Shown here piece by piece: positions 31,817-44,300 of a DNA stretch of 64,000 nt. The stretch lies in the NCBI GenBank assembly GCA_025084515.1, contig JAJAGP010000763.1, forward strand, positions 1 to 64,000. Direction: 5' to 3'. The position numbers and the translations under genes were made by a program. Position 1 is the first letter of the stretch. Every line of letters begins with the position of its first letter. The DNA is from Ancistrus triradiatus (lineage: Eukaryota; Chordata; Actinopteri; Siluriformes; Loricariidae). Under the pieces are notes generated by a model. That model was not told the DNA's origin. It worked only from the letters and a program-made list of their open reading frames with translations, and made no database searches.

Positions 31817-32515
31817 CACACTGGTACCTCGGTTCTCGTCACTAATTTGTTCCAGAAGGAAATGATGTGAACTGAATGAATCCGTTCCAGACCCCCAGAA
31901 GATCCACACTGTATACAGCATTATATGCATTAATGGAGTTGTACTGTACAGGTGCTTCAAATGAATCATAGGTTAAATGTATCACGAATCTGGAACTGAG
32001 GAGTTTAATATAGTCTATACTGTATCATAGTGCAGCCTGTCTTATTGGTTAAAACACTTACATTAACCTGCAATTGGCCAAAATCATTAACACAACGCTT
32101 ATTTGATAATAAAGTGTTGACAAATGTCATGTTGAGTAAGGTTTTGAAAGTGAAAAGCAAAACACCTACTCTGTTTGCCATCCAGAAGCCCAAAATATGC
32201 GGGAGAGTATCGCACTGCGCAGCGGTTCTCACCGGTTTCCTTTCGGTTGGCTGTTACCGCTAACCTTTTTAGGACCCAGAGACTTATTTGCACTAAGAAT
32301 ACAGTACTTTATCTAAAAATAAAGAAAAACACAGAAATCTACACCGAGCGAGAGCTATTGTGAGACTGAATTGTGATGTTAGCCGACACATCAGATCACT
32401 CATGCCAGTGGGGAGTGCGCCGAACGAACGAGTGCCAAAACAAATCTCTTTACTCAAAATGCGTCGAGAACTGAATTAGGCGAGGAACCGTGGTGGTCGA
32501 GAACCAAGAGTGTAC
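31817..32515. mobile_element. Putative non-autonomous DNA transposon, copy 1
   Basis: Ends resemble each other as inverted repeats: ggtacctcggttctcgt at the left and cgagaaccaagagtgtacc at the right. The interior (ttaaaacacttacattaacctgcaattggcc; aacctttttaggaccc) is shared with 35565-36299 in the same order. No coding capacity. Confidence 0.6.
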
Positions 32516-32519
32516 CTAG

Positions 32520-33570
32520 GATTGGGTACAATTTCAATAAATAAAAAAATCTATTGGGATGGAAATTCAGAATTCCAATCGTGTATCTTGTGAGCTGCCG
32601 CTAGATGGCACCCTTTGGTTAAAATAATCTTCAGCTTCAGCCTTGATCACAGCAGGAAGCACAGGCTCTCACGTTTCTGTGAGAACACTGGTTCCTGGCT
32701 CTTCAGGCACTCAGTACGTTATTATGCCCTTTGGAAGAACGTCCCGGGTATGTGTGCGAGAGCGTGAGAGCAACTGCGTGTGTGTATGGAGAAATGTGGT
32801 AGCGACTGACGTCGGCTTCTCACATGTAGATGTTCCAGCGCTCTCTTTACACCACATTGGACTTGTTTAAACAAAGCCAGAGGACCTGGAGAGCAATATC
32901 ATGTTATGATTGTGGATGGTGGTTTTGCTCCTGCGCTCCAAGAAACATAGAGAGCCGTGTCCTCCCCGCCCCTTCACCCTCCCTCTGTAACTCAGTCATA
33001 CAGCAACCCCACATAAATTTATGTATTAAGGGAGCCCAATACAAAAACAGCACTACAGGAACATGGAAATATAGCGTGGACCTTTGATACATACAAACAT
33101 ACAGTTACGGTTTAAGTACTGCCCCTGGCAAACCTTCTCACCAGAGGATGTTCACCTGGCTTTCAGCAAATAACTCAATGATATGACACCAGAGAATTCT
33201 TATCCAATGGCTGAATATTCCTAATAGGCTACACGATTTTGTGAAACAAATGACTTTATTTAACGCTGTATTTTTTACAGATTAAGGAAAAATGATGTAA
33301 TTACCTTGCAAAACAAAACAAGGAAATCCAGCACACAGTGTGGCAAAAAATGGTTGTTCCCAGTCAGCTGTGCAAGAATAAACAAAATGAGAAGCTTCTG
33401 AAAGAAAACCAGGCAGAGCAGAGATGACATCAAACCGCCAAGATAACAAATGCAAACCTGTGTGCTTCGAAAATAGAAAATGTACAACAAAACAAATACA
33501 AAACAAACGATCAGAAACAGGAGTCAAGGTTTGTGACAGGACTGTAAGATATCTGCAGATAGAACAGACG
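32520..33570. other. Intergenic DNA, no gene recognised
   Basis: Short frames only; none has recognisable motifs. Confidence 0.35.
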
Positions 33571-33578
33571 CAAAAACA

Positions 33579-33629
33579 CAGTGGTGCTTGAAAGTTTGGG
33601 AACCCTTTAGAATGTTCTATATTAGTCCA
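33579..33629 (+). mobile_element. Orphan terminus of family 1 Tc1
   Basis: About 50 bp matching the outer inverted repeat (cagtggtgcttgaaagtttg, aaccctttagaa), with no body following. Confidence 0.75.
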
Positions 33630-33837
33630 GATCACAAACTGATTGAAAAATTATAGTGGAAATAATAATAAATAAATTAAATAATTGGTCCACGACGAGA
33701 CTCTTTCCTACTTAACCTAATCCATCAACTGCTATTTGATAAAGTTGGAGACAGCATGACATAGAATACTATTCTACATTAGTGAATTCCATGCCATGAA
33801 AGAATTCAAGCCATCAGAAAAGCCCAAGAAGGAGCAG

Positions 33838-34060
33838 CAAAGCAATCAAGTCAAGCCAAGTCAGCTTTACGTCTACAGCGCCTTTTACAATGGAGCACCG
33901 TCTCAAAGCAGCTTTACAATTTTAGATTGTCTTCTAAAGTATAAGGCCAATCCCAAATTGAGTAAGACTAGGGAGACAGTGAAAACGTTATAAGGAAGAA
34001 CCTTGGGAGGGGACCAAGACTCGGAACCCATCCTCCTTGGGCGGCTTGGATGTTATATGT
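33838..34060 (-). mobile_element. 5'-truncated L2-like LINE 3' end
   Basis: tcaagtcaagccaagtcagc, acagcgccttttacaatggagc, ccaatcccaaattgag, then cctccttgggcggc: the minus-strand 3' end of the LINE at 55932-59790, more diverged than the 22433 copy. Confidence 0.75.
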
Positions 34061-34254
34061 AAGAAATAACCAAGTTATCTAATTAAAATGAAATATTCTG
34101 AATAAAAAACAGAATATAAAAGCTATTGCCTAGAATAACACAAAGATATGCATATCGGCATCATTTAATCCGGTACACAGAGTAACTGTAGGATCCTTGG
34201 CAGGAAAGCCTTGGTGGCATGGCATGGTGGCAGTCAGCCGGAAGAGGGCAAGAG

Positions 34255-34443
34255 TACACTTACAGCATTTAGCAGACGCCCTTATCCAGAGCGACTTACA
34301 ATTGGTACAGTCTTACAATCCAATTCATTGTGGGTTAAGGGCCTTGCTCAAGGACCCAACAGTGGCAGCTTGGCAGAGGGGGGATTTGAACCCTGGTCCT
34401 TCTGGTTCATAGTCCAGTACCTTAACCACTAGGCTACCAAGTG
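34255..34443 (-). mobile_element. tRNA-derived SINE
   Basis: Complement begins ggtagcctagtggttaaggtac (A box) and has gggttcaaatcc (B box). The body cgacttacaat...gggccttgctcaaggacccaacagtgg and cagacgcccttatccagag is a very common teleost SINE. It is about 190 bp and ends near tacacttacagcattt. Confidence 0.8.
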
Positions 34444-34459
34444 CGCGTAATTCTAATCC

Positions 34460-35140
34460 GTCAGAAAAAATATGCAATTACTGAAAATAATTTTACTCGT
34501 TTGAGGTATGCTTCACAAAACCAAAAAAAGTGTTTGGCGTCTGCAATTTTTTTTTTTTGATACAAAGACAAAAAAAAAGAAAGTTGGATGAGCATCCTCC
34601 AAGTGTGGTGATTCCATCATTTTTGCCAGGGTGAATATTCCCATATGAAATAAGCTAGGGTTTCAACAATCACTCAAAACATGGTAAGGAAAGTATATTT
34701 TTCTTTTATATGCATTACTTTTTTATTGTATCCTGTCTTCAGTCTTTATGGGCAACATATTCCATCTGAGTTATCTAACCCAAGTAGGTCAAAACCAAAT
34801 CACTGTAGTTGAAGGAAAAATAACTTTCCCTCCACAAACTCAGTGTTTTCATTGCAACTATTAGTTACCATTTCAGAATGACTTTAGATTTATGTGTTCC
34901 TCCTGAAAGCATTTAGGTTGGTGCTTGGTCTGCAATTATAGGTTCCATGTGCCTGTGTAAACATGAGCACCTGGTGATAAAACACGCCGAGTTCCTCTTC
35001 TTCAAGACCATGTACCAGGAACGATCGCAACACATACAGGACACTTTGCAGAAAAGAGAAACACGCCGGCAATTAAGTAACATCTGTAGGTTTTGATTCA
35101 GGGAATGGATAAAAGAACCACACATGCTGATTAGGTACTG
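34460..35140. other. Spacer before the nup37 3' end
   Basis: AT-rich, with poly-T/poly-A runs near 34550-34580. No gene recognised. Confidence 0.35.
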
Positions 35141-35165
35141 CAGAAAGGCATCTAAGAAAACTGTG

Positions 35166-35171
35166 CTTTAT
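35166..35171 (-). terminator. nup37: nup37 polyadenylation signal candidate
   Basis: tttatt on the plus strand is AATAAA on the minus strand, 72 bp past the nup37 stop codon, giving a short 3' UTR. Confidence 0.5.
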
Positions 35172-35242
35172 TAAACTCCTCAGGAACAAAAACAGATGCA
35201 AACTTTAGATGACATGGAAAGACTACAATACTTGAAGCCGGC

Positions 35243-35356
35243 TCACATCTCGGTCATCCAGAAGGCAAGTTTTCTGTCTCCGCCAATCACACACAGTGGG
35301 AGGGATCTATGCCAGCTTAGGCTTGACCCCATGGGAGATGAGCCAATCATCACAGG
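35243..35356 (-). CDS. nup37: nup37 last exon and stop
   Basis: Acceptor tcattccag; 37 residues starting PVMIGSSPMGSSLSWHRS and ending FWMTEM, then stop at 35245-35243 (human ends FWVTEV). Confidence 0.92.
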   Translation of the reverse strand, partial: PVMIGSSPMGSSLSWHRSLPLCVIGGDRKLAFWMTEM

Positions 35357-38300
35357 CTGGAATGACATCACATACAATGAGACATGAGGCAGGGAATATT
35401 GAAAATATGTATAGGTAAACCTATCAAGCAATGAGGACTGGAGGAAGCCAACATTTGGACAGACTGGTAGGTCTTACATGGGCTGGTCTTAAATGAAATT
35501 AACTTGTAAGCAGTGTATTTTATTAATGGTATTAATTTCATACTTTGAGCAAATTTTTCCGAAATAACAAACTGAATGAATGGGTTCCAGACCCCAAGAA
35601 AATCCCCCTGTATGAGGCATTATCAGCATTAATGGAGCTGCACTGTACAGGAGCTCCTGATTTATGATGGGCATATGTTCAACAAATCCATCTAAGGTAA
35701 ACGCATCATAAACCGAGGAGTTTTTGTATGCAGACGAGGCTGAAGTTGGCTTCGTATTCGCATTTTCCGGTCTACCTTACATGATTGCAGTTACATTATG
35801 GCGCCTGTAGATGGAGATTCGGCCTCATGATGAGCAAGTTAATGTTTAAAACACTTACATTAACCTACAGATGGCCAAAGTCATTAACACAACGCTTATT
35901 TTATAAGAAAGCGTTGAAAAATCTCATGTCGTTTAGTGAGTCACGGACGGACATTGAAAAGTAAAAGCTAAACACTTACTCTATTGGTGAACTCTGGGCG
36001 CTAGCATAGCTGCTAAGCTAACTGCAGCCTGTGTTCCGGAGCATTCAATTCCTGTTTTGCTCTCGGTCGGTTCGTATAAACTAACCTTTTTAGGACCCAT
36101 GGAGACTTATTTGCACTACGAATGCAGTACTGTAGATGTACAAATAAAGAAAAACCACAAACACAGTGGAAATCTGCTCTGAGCGAGGCTACTGTGAATC
36201 TGAATCACTGAGTCGATGTGTACTGAAGCATGGATCATGAATCGAGTTTCGGGTAAAATGAGTCGCGCAGCTCGACTAATACAAGTTGAAGCGAGTACCT
36301 GAGGGTGACTGAGGTGATGCACCAACAACTGACTGCTGAGTTTTCCAGGGCAGCCTGTGGTAGCAAAAAGATTTTCGTTTGCTCTTGACCACCTATGAAG
36401 AAAGAACATGAAAGACAATCATAATCATTTCAAGGCTTTTACTGATCATGTCACTAAACCTAAAAAAAAAAAATCCACATTTACCTGAACAGTCGTGCCT
36501 TATCAAAATGGACTGGCCTCTTCTCTTGAGGATAACTATTCATAAAGCAAATGGATATGATTGGAAATACATGATCACAGGATTAACTCGACTTTTATCT
36601 AACCTAACGTTAACGACTCCAACCACCAAGTCCTAGACATTTTGAACCAGAAAAGAAAAAACAAAAAGTGCTCTCACCTAGACCTGGTAATGTCCCAGAT
36701 CACCCAGTCGCTGCCAACTACAGCGCCCACCTTAATGGTGTTCTTGAGGCACCAGTCAGCAGACATGAGTGGCATCTGTCCACTGTCCAGAGACAGAATG
36801 GCCTGTTGGGTGACAAGGTCATAGAAGCGTATGGTGCCCTTTTTCTCAGCCACCATCAGCTGGAGATCAAGAGAGTGAGAATCACTGGTAGTTTTGTTAT
36901 AACGCAGCTCAAAATAGAACACAAAACACAACAGCCAATTAAGGTTAATTTGATCCGGCTAAAGTGATGCCACTTCTGGTACTGTAACTCACCTTAAAAA
37001 CCTCCTCTGGGTGCCAGCACACAGTCACACCTGGAGACCACAGGTGAAATGACATGGTTTCATTACCGTCTAGGTCCCAAACCCTGGAAGACAAAAATCA
37101 AATAAAATAAATAAATAAATAAATAAATTTTTAAAAAAATCACTGTTTACAAATGCTCAGATCCTAATTTATTAGAATGCTATTTGTTCTGTAGTTGGTA
37201 TATAGTTAGTACAGAGGTAACAGAAAGCCTTTTTACAGATACAGTGGTGCTTGAAAGTTTGTGAACCCTTTAGAATTTTCTATATTTCTGCATAAATATG
37301 ACCTAAAACATCATCAGATTTTCACACAAGTCCTAAAAGTAGATAAAAAGAACCCAGTTACACAAATGAGACACAAATATTATACTTGGTCATTTATTTA
37401 TTGAGGGAAATGATCCAATATTACATATTAGTGAGTGGCAAAAGTATGTGAGCCTCTGCTTTCAGTATCTGGTGTGACCCCCCTGTGCAGCAATAACTGC
37501 AGCTAAACGTTTCCTGTAGCTGTTGATCAGTCCTGCACACCGGCTTGGAGGAATTTTAGCCCATTCCTCCGTACAGAACAGCTTCAGCTCTGGGATGTTG
37601 GTGGGTTTCCTCACATTAGCTGCTCATTTCAGGTCCTTCCACAACATTTCCATTGGATTAAGGTCAGGACTTTGACTTGGCCATTCCAAAACATGAACTT
37701 CATTCTTCTGTAACCATTCTTTGGTAGAACGGCTTGTGTGGCTTAGGGGCGTTGTCTTGCTGTATGACCCACCTTCTCTTGGGATTCAGTTCATGGACAG
37801 ATGTCCTGACATTTTCCTTTGGAATTCTCTGATATCATTCAGAATTCATTGTTCCATCAATGATGGCAAGCCGTCCTGCCCAGATGCAGCAAAACAGCCC
37901 AAAACCATGATCCTACCACCACCATGTTTCACAAATGGGATAAGGTTCTTATGCTGGAATGCAGTGTTTTTCCTTTCTCCAAACATAACACTTTTCTTTT
38001 AAACCAAAAAGTTCTATTTTGGTCTCATCCGTCCACAAAACATTCTTCCAATGGCCTTCTGACTTGTCCACGTGATCTTTAGCAAACTGCAGACGAGCAG
38101 CAATGTTCTTTTTGGAGAGCAGTGGCTTTCTCCTTGCAGCCCTGCCAGGCACACCATTGTTGTTCAGTGTTCTTCTGATGGTGGACTCATGAACATTAAC
38201 ATTATCCAATGTGAGAGAGGCCATCAGTTGCTTAGAAGTTACCCTGTGGTCCTTTGTGACCTCACCAACTATTACACACCTTGCTCTTGGAGTGATCTTT

Positions 38301-41300
38301 GTTGGTCGACCACTCCTGGGGAGGGTAACAATGGTCTGGAACTTCCTCCATTTGTACACAATCTGTCTGACTGTGGATTGGTGGAGTCCAAACACTTTAG
38401 AGATGGTTTTATAACCTTTTCCAGCCTGATGAGCATCAACACCTCTTTTTCTGAGCTCCTCAGAAATCTCCTTTGTTCATGCCATGATACACTTCCACAA
38501 ACATGTGTTATGAAGAGCAGACTTTGATAGATCCCTGTTCTTTAAATAAAACAGGGTGCCCACTCACACCTGATTGGCATCCCTTGATTGAAAACACCTG
38601 ACTCTAATTTCACCTTCAAATGAACTGCTAATCCTAGAGGGGTTCACATACTTTTGCCACTCACTGATATGTAATATTGGATCATTTTCCTCAATAAATA
38701 AATGACCAAGTATGATATTTTTGTCTCATTTGTGTAACTGGGTTCTCTTTATCTACTTTTAGGACCTGTGTGTGAAAATCTGATGATGTTTTAGCTCATA
38801 TTTATGCAGAAATATATATAAATATGTATAACAGTGCTTGAAATGTGGCAAATACTTTTGACCGAGGGCATGGGTGTTTGTGTAAGAGTGTGTAATATCA
38901 CTGGTAGAGTGTTGCAGTGCGTGTTGGTCTGGAGTTTATGGTGTGTGTTGTGTTAAGAAAAAGAAATATGATGGATTCAAATATGAAATATGATGGATGA
39001 AGGGTTCACAAACTTTCAAGTACCACTGTATATTTCTACATACTTCTTGTAATTGTGCATCAAGTGTGTGAATGTACATTACAACAGCAGTATGTCCAAA
39101 CAATACATCCGTAAGTGCTGGATGTTCATCACACTCAAACACCACAGGAGTGGGGTGTTGGGCCTACAGCTTATACTCTTCACAGAAGGATTTTGGTACA
39201 AAACTGCAAGCATCCGCATTTCAGTCATAAGGGCATTTTTGTACATCCAATTACAAAATCTTGAGCTTTGGAATTAGATTAATAAAAGTTAACTACACAT
39301 TTGGGCAGTTTGGACATTCTGCTAGAATCTATTAAACGCGGACGGCAGTTTTCCACATGACTGATCATAATTACCAGTAGTGAGGACTTTAATATGCTAG
39401 TGTTCAACATAAACATACAATGCTACTTTTACAGACTTTACTTGTTCAATATGGATCAGATATCGTTTTGCAAAGCAAAGGTCAGATCAAGAAGAGTGAA
39501 AAAAAACTTATAATGAATTTTCAGAGCCATTGGTTGCAGCATACATTTACTAACCATCCCCAGGTCTCAAAAGCAATGAGAACGGAATTTTGATTTAAAA
39601 GCACAAAGACCGCCACTTTTAGTATTCACCTGGTCTGCCTCAATACCTAGTGGTGCATTCTTTTCTTTCAACTGTGTGATTCAGGAATTTACCGAGCCAC
39701 TAACAGGAGAGGCTCACATCGCACCAGATGGACTAATATCTACCGATCTGCATCATTAAGTTCTGCCACTTACCTACATTGCCATACATTGCACATCTAA
39801 TATGCCACACATGGCACTTTCATTTAGTGAGAATTTATGATGACAGTTAATCATACTCATGTATAGTTTACCTCCACTTTATTTTTGTTCCATCATAGTT
39901 TGCTCATAGTATGCATATTACATTTTACTTTCATCTATTTATGCACCTGTTCGTTTATTTGGTTAGTTTGGTCACTATCAGCATCACTGGCCATTTCAGC
40001 AACAGACAAAAGGTTACATCTGTACACAAGGTTACATAATACTATATACATCAAGTCATATATACAGTTGTGTGAAAAACTGTTTGCCCCCTTCCTGATT
40101 TCCTATTTTTTAGCATGTTTGTCACACTTAAGTTCTTTGGAACATCAAACCAGTTTAAATATTAGTCAAAAACACTAGTAAACACAAAATGCAGTTTTTA
40201 AATGAAGGTGTTTATTATTAAGGGGGAAAAAACCAAACCTACATGGCCCTGTGTGAAAAAGTGATTGCCCACTTGTTAAACATAACATAACTATGGGTTA
40301 TCACACCTGAGTTCACTGTCTCTGGCCACACCCAGGCCTGATTATTGCCACACCTGTTCTCAATCAGGACATCACTTATATAGGACCTGCCTGACAAGTG
40401 AAGTACAAGTTAACACCAAAAGATCCTTAAGGAGAATGTCCGGCCATCTTGTCTCCAGAGCACTCGGAGTAAACCTACGCAGACACGAGGAGGACATGCA
40501 GACTCCACAGAGAAAGGACCCAGGCCGCTCCACCCTGGTACTGAACCCAGGACATTCTGGCAGCCGAGCCACTGTGCCACCCAAACCTGTATGAACATTA
40601 CTTAATACTCGTTTTCACTTCCCATATCTAAGCTGCTGTAATCACCTGACTTTCCTTCTCAGATTAATAAAGTGATTTAATGTTCTCTCAGTGTTGCCCT
40701 GACACTGGCACTTGCACACAGTACCAGCATGGCAACAGAGCACCGATACCATGAAGCAATTCCTGACTCAGATGCGCGCCACTATATTAAGTTAACCGAA
40801 GCCAGCAGCGGGATTATTTCTCACTTGAGATGAGCAGTAGCAAAATGCCTGCTGTAAAATCTGTAAGGCCAGTATTATGAGGGGTGGCTGAAATATAAAT
40901 ATAACCAACAATTAAAAAAACTTGCAAGATTATGCTTCCCTACTTATGACAAAACTTACTCTTTCATGGCTCTAAAACTTTTCAAACTTTTCAATACTGT
41001 TGTTTCAAGCTTATTACATCTTTCTTGGATACAGAACACATTGGTAAGTTTTTACCAAAATAAAGGCATTCCAATCTATAAAAAGTGGAGCGCTATAAAT
41101 ATCAAGGACCCATCTACCTACCCATCTATCTAGCTGGCTATTCACTCCACATAGCTCACTAAAAATATATAAATAGCTGAAATACAAGTTACGTTGTACG
41201 ATCTGAGTCACATCACATTGATAAATCAGCAGACAATGAGTCAGAACACTGTACTGCAACATCTACTCTTCCTTAAAAAACCTCAACACAGCCAAATTCA

Positions 41301-44300
41301 CTCCAACCGTCAATACCTCCCCACAGCCAAACGCCCCTCAACAGCAAATGCCCCAGACAAATCCTTGCCGTGCACAAGCCAACACCCAATTCATTCACAA
41401 AATACAAACTTGATTGTACAGAAAGTAAAAAGGCAATGGTGATTGTGAATGCCTTCTTAAACCTTCATTTCTTGGTATAGATCACGGGGTATGTGTGGGA
41501 TGTTTGTCATGTAATATACTTCTTTTAGTTGATTTACTGACTGGGGGTTAACTGGTGATTGTAACCAAGAAGTTCAACCTGTGTGTTACCAGACCACATC
41601 ACTTGCTTAGAAGGCCAGAGGAAAGATTTCTTCCGAAGACTCTTCCAACCGAATAAAGTTTGTGTACGCAACACCGCCCAGTGGATGATTCGTCCTCCAC
41701 ACCTGTACCAGACAAACTTTCCTAGCAGCGCATGTAGCTCTCTACTTTGTATTCCTAGATGACAGTGGCTTTTATCAGTTTTCCAGATGTTGTTTTAACA
41801 AGTAGTCCCCCCTTTAGTAACGAAATGTCAGACGGTGGAAAATACAAGCAGGAGCCATTTTTCCTTCCTCTTTGCAATCATTAATAATCTTTATTATTTT
41901 ACATTCAGACATGCACACGCAGACGAGGTATCCTAATGCAAAAACAAATGAAGCAGAGGCTAAAAGGGAAATGCACTACATTAGAAACAGTCAGATCAAA
42001 CAAAACTATACTCTAAAGCACCCAAGTACAGACTCAAATGTGTCAGAGGCATGAAAATATTCAGAAGATCTGCCACCTGAGGGACCTTCTTACACTAAAG
42101 TAGATACGACTGCACTAAAATGTTTGTGGGGAAAAATGTAACTGATCACCAACTCGCTTGAGTGTGTGTGTTCCTGGTCTTGCTGTACTTGTGCGGGCCA
42201 AATGTCCTTACAATGATAGGATAACCTGGAATTTTGACTTGTGAGGACCGTTTTTCCAATCCTCGCTTCTTTAACTGCTTGTTTTCTTACAAAAATGGAA
42301 ACTAATACTTGAAAAAGCAAAAGACTTGCTTTAGGTTATGGAGGTTAAGGTTCAGCATTAATTATCTGCAGTAATCCTTCATTGTTATTCATGTCAATGG
42401 AAAGTCTTCACAAGTACGAGATGATGTGCATTGCAGAGGAAATGCTTCGTTCTTTGGCTACCGAGGACCCAGTGACAAACAAACAAAAAACATGAAAGTC
42501 TATGAGGTCATTATGAAGATGAGTGTTCTCCAACAGGAGCATGTACCTCTGGCATGTCATAAATACTCTAGTTTTGGCAGCGTGACCTGTCTCCAAAAGA
42601 CAACTGAAACTGCCAGTGCCTTCCATTACTAAGAAAACAGGATTCCTTGCTCTTTCACAAAGCCACAAAGACCGTCTGGCCACGTGTGCGGATGTAATAA
42701 ATCACTTGGACGAAGAAGAGTAGGACCATGACAGTAAGATCCACAGTTTGCCACATCAGAGCAGCCCGAGTCGAACAAAGCCACAAGTTCCCCGAATGGG
42801 ATAAAGCTCCTGCAAAGGACATTCTGGCAATTTCCGAAATTTCTGAGCTGACTGATGAGGTCATCAAGAAGGCTTTATCTAATATTAGTCTTAAATCCTG
42901 GGTATGTCCATGCTTTTAGGCAAAATAATATCCTGTCCGTCAAACAGACAGTAAAGGGTTGCACAAGTTGTTGCTTTCAACTCATAATAAAAAATCTGCA
43001 AAGACAAGTCAAGTAGAATCAGTACAAAGATGGCGGCATAACTTACTGTGACACATGGTGGATGTTAGGGTTGCGTATCGATTCCAAATCTTATCGAGTA
43101 CAAGTTATGATTCCAAAATGGTGGGGGAAGAAGAAAAAAAAATTTCCCAAAAGTTGAGGTACAAAGTCTAAAACGCCCAACATGAACGAAGCTTAAAGTG
43201 GCTTCATGGACTAAACCAATTAGCTAGGGACACCAAACCTCTCTCAATCACAACCGGTAATAAACACTCTCTACTGCTGCAATGATGGACCTGTGAACCA
43301 AAAGGAAAGTAATCACTTTTACATTAAGCTTTTTACTTACAGCCTAATGGGTTTAAATGGGAAGAAGCAGCTTAATGTAAAAATGATTACTTTCCTTTGA
43401 ATCACAGGTTCGTCACTTCATCAGCAGAGAGTACTTCTAACCAGTAGTTAAGTTTGGTGTTTCCTGGTCATTGTTTCAGTAGAGTAAGCAAAGTTAGGCT
43501 TATTCCTTGTTAGGTATAAATGGGACACGCAAGCTCTGCTCACGTTAAGCGTTTTAGACTCTCCCAGCTAATGCAGTGCTTGGGTTAGGAGACTGCAGCT
43601 GGTCGAAAACAGTACACCACTGAAGCTGTATATCATGTTGACTGAGATGTAGGACTGCGCTAAAAAAAAAAAAAAAAAAAAAATCGTACCATGACCCATG
43701 CATCGTGAAAACCTTTACGATATCCCCCCATAGTTCTTTCCACACATACTGCGTTTAGCCATTTCATGTTCTCTCAAAGTGGAGCCAAACTTTTGACTGC
43801 TTTTGAGCATGTATCTTCTGCTAATGCTCAGCATATCAAAACAAAAGCTATATCACGGTGTAGGTGATTCCATGACCATGGCAGATAGGTGCCTCCTTAC
43901 CGACGTATTTTTGCACTAATCACAGCTCTGTATTTGAAGCCTTAAATGCATTAGTAGGAACCGATAAGTGAATCCAAATTCTCTATCTGTTTTTTGGAAC
44001 TAGTTCCAAATCTGAACTAGGTTTCGATACCCAACTCTAGAAGGCTGTTTCTCCTCAAAAAAGGTTCTATAACACCACCCACGAAGGTGTTCAAGCAACC
44101 ACGGCAAAGTCTTAAGAGCTGTCATAAATAGTCCCATTTCATAAGAATTTCATTGCACCAAAAGGGCAATGGGTGTAGGATGATACCCCAGATCTTGATT
44201 ATTCCTAAAGATCCCACTGGGAGCACTGTAGGCACGCTCAAAGTCACAGCAAAGCAGCTGTAGCCATCTCATCAGTACAATGAAGAAAAACTGCTTGTGT

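Noticed and set aside
34380..34443. Second tRNA-like stretch
   Set aside because: It is the head of a common teleost SINE, not a functional tRNA gene.
42728..42919. Frame with helical, charged sequence near 42.7-42.9 kb
   Set aside because: Could be taken for an exon, but flanking splice sites are weak and no family was recognised.
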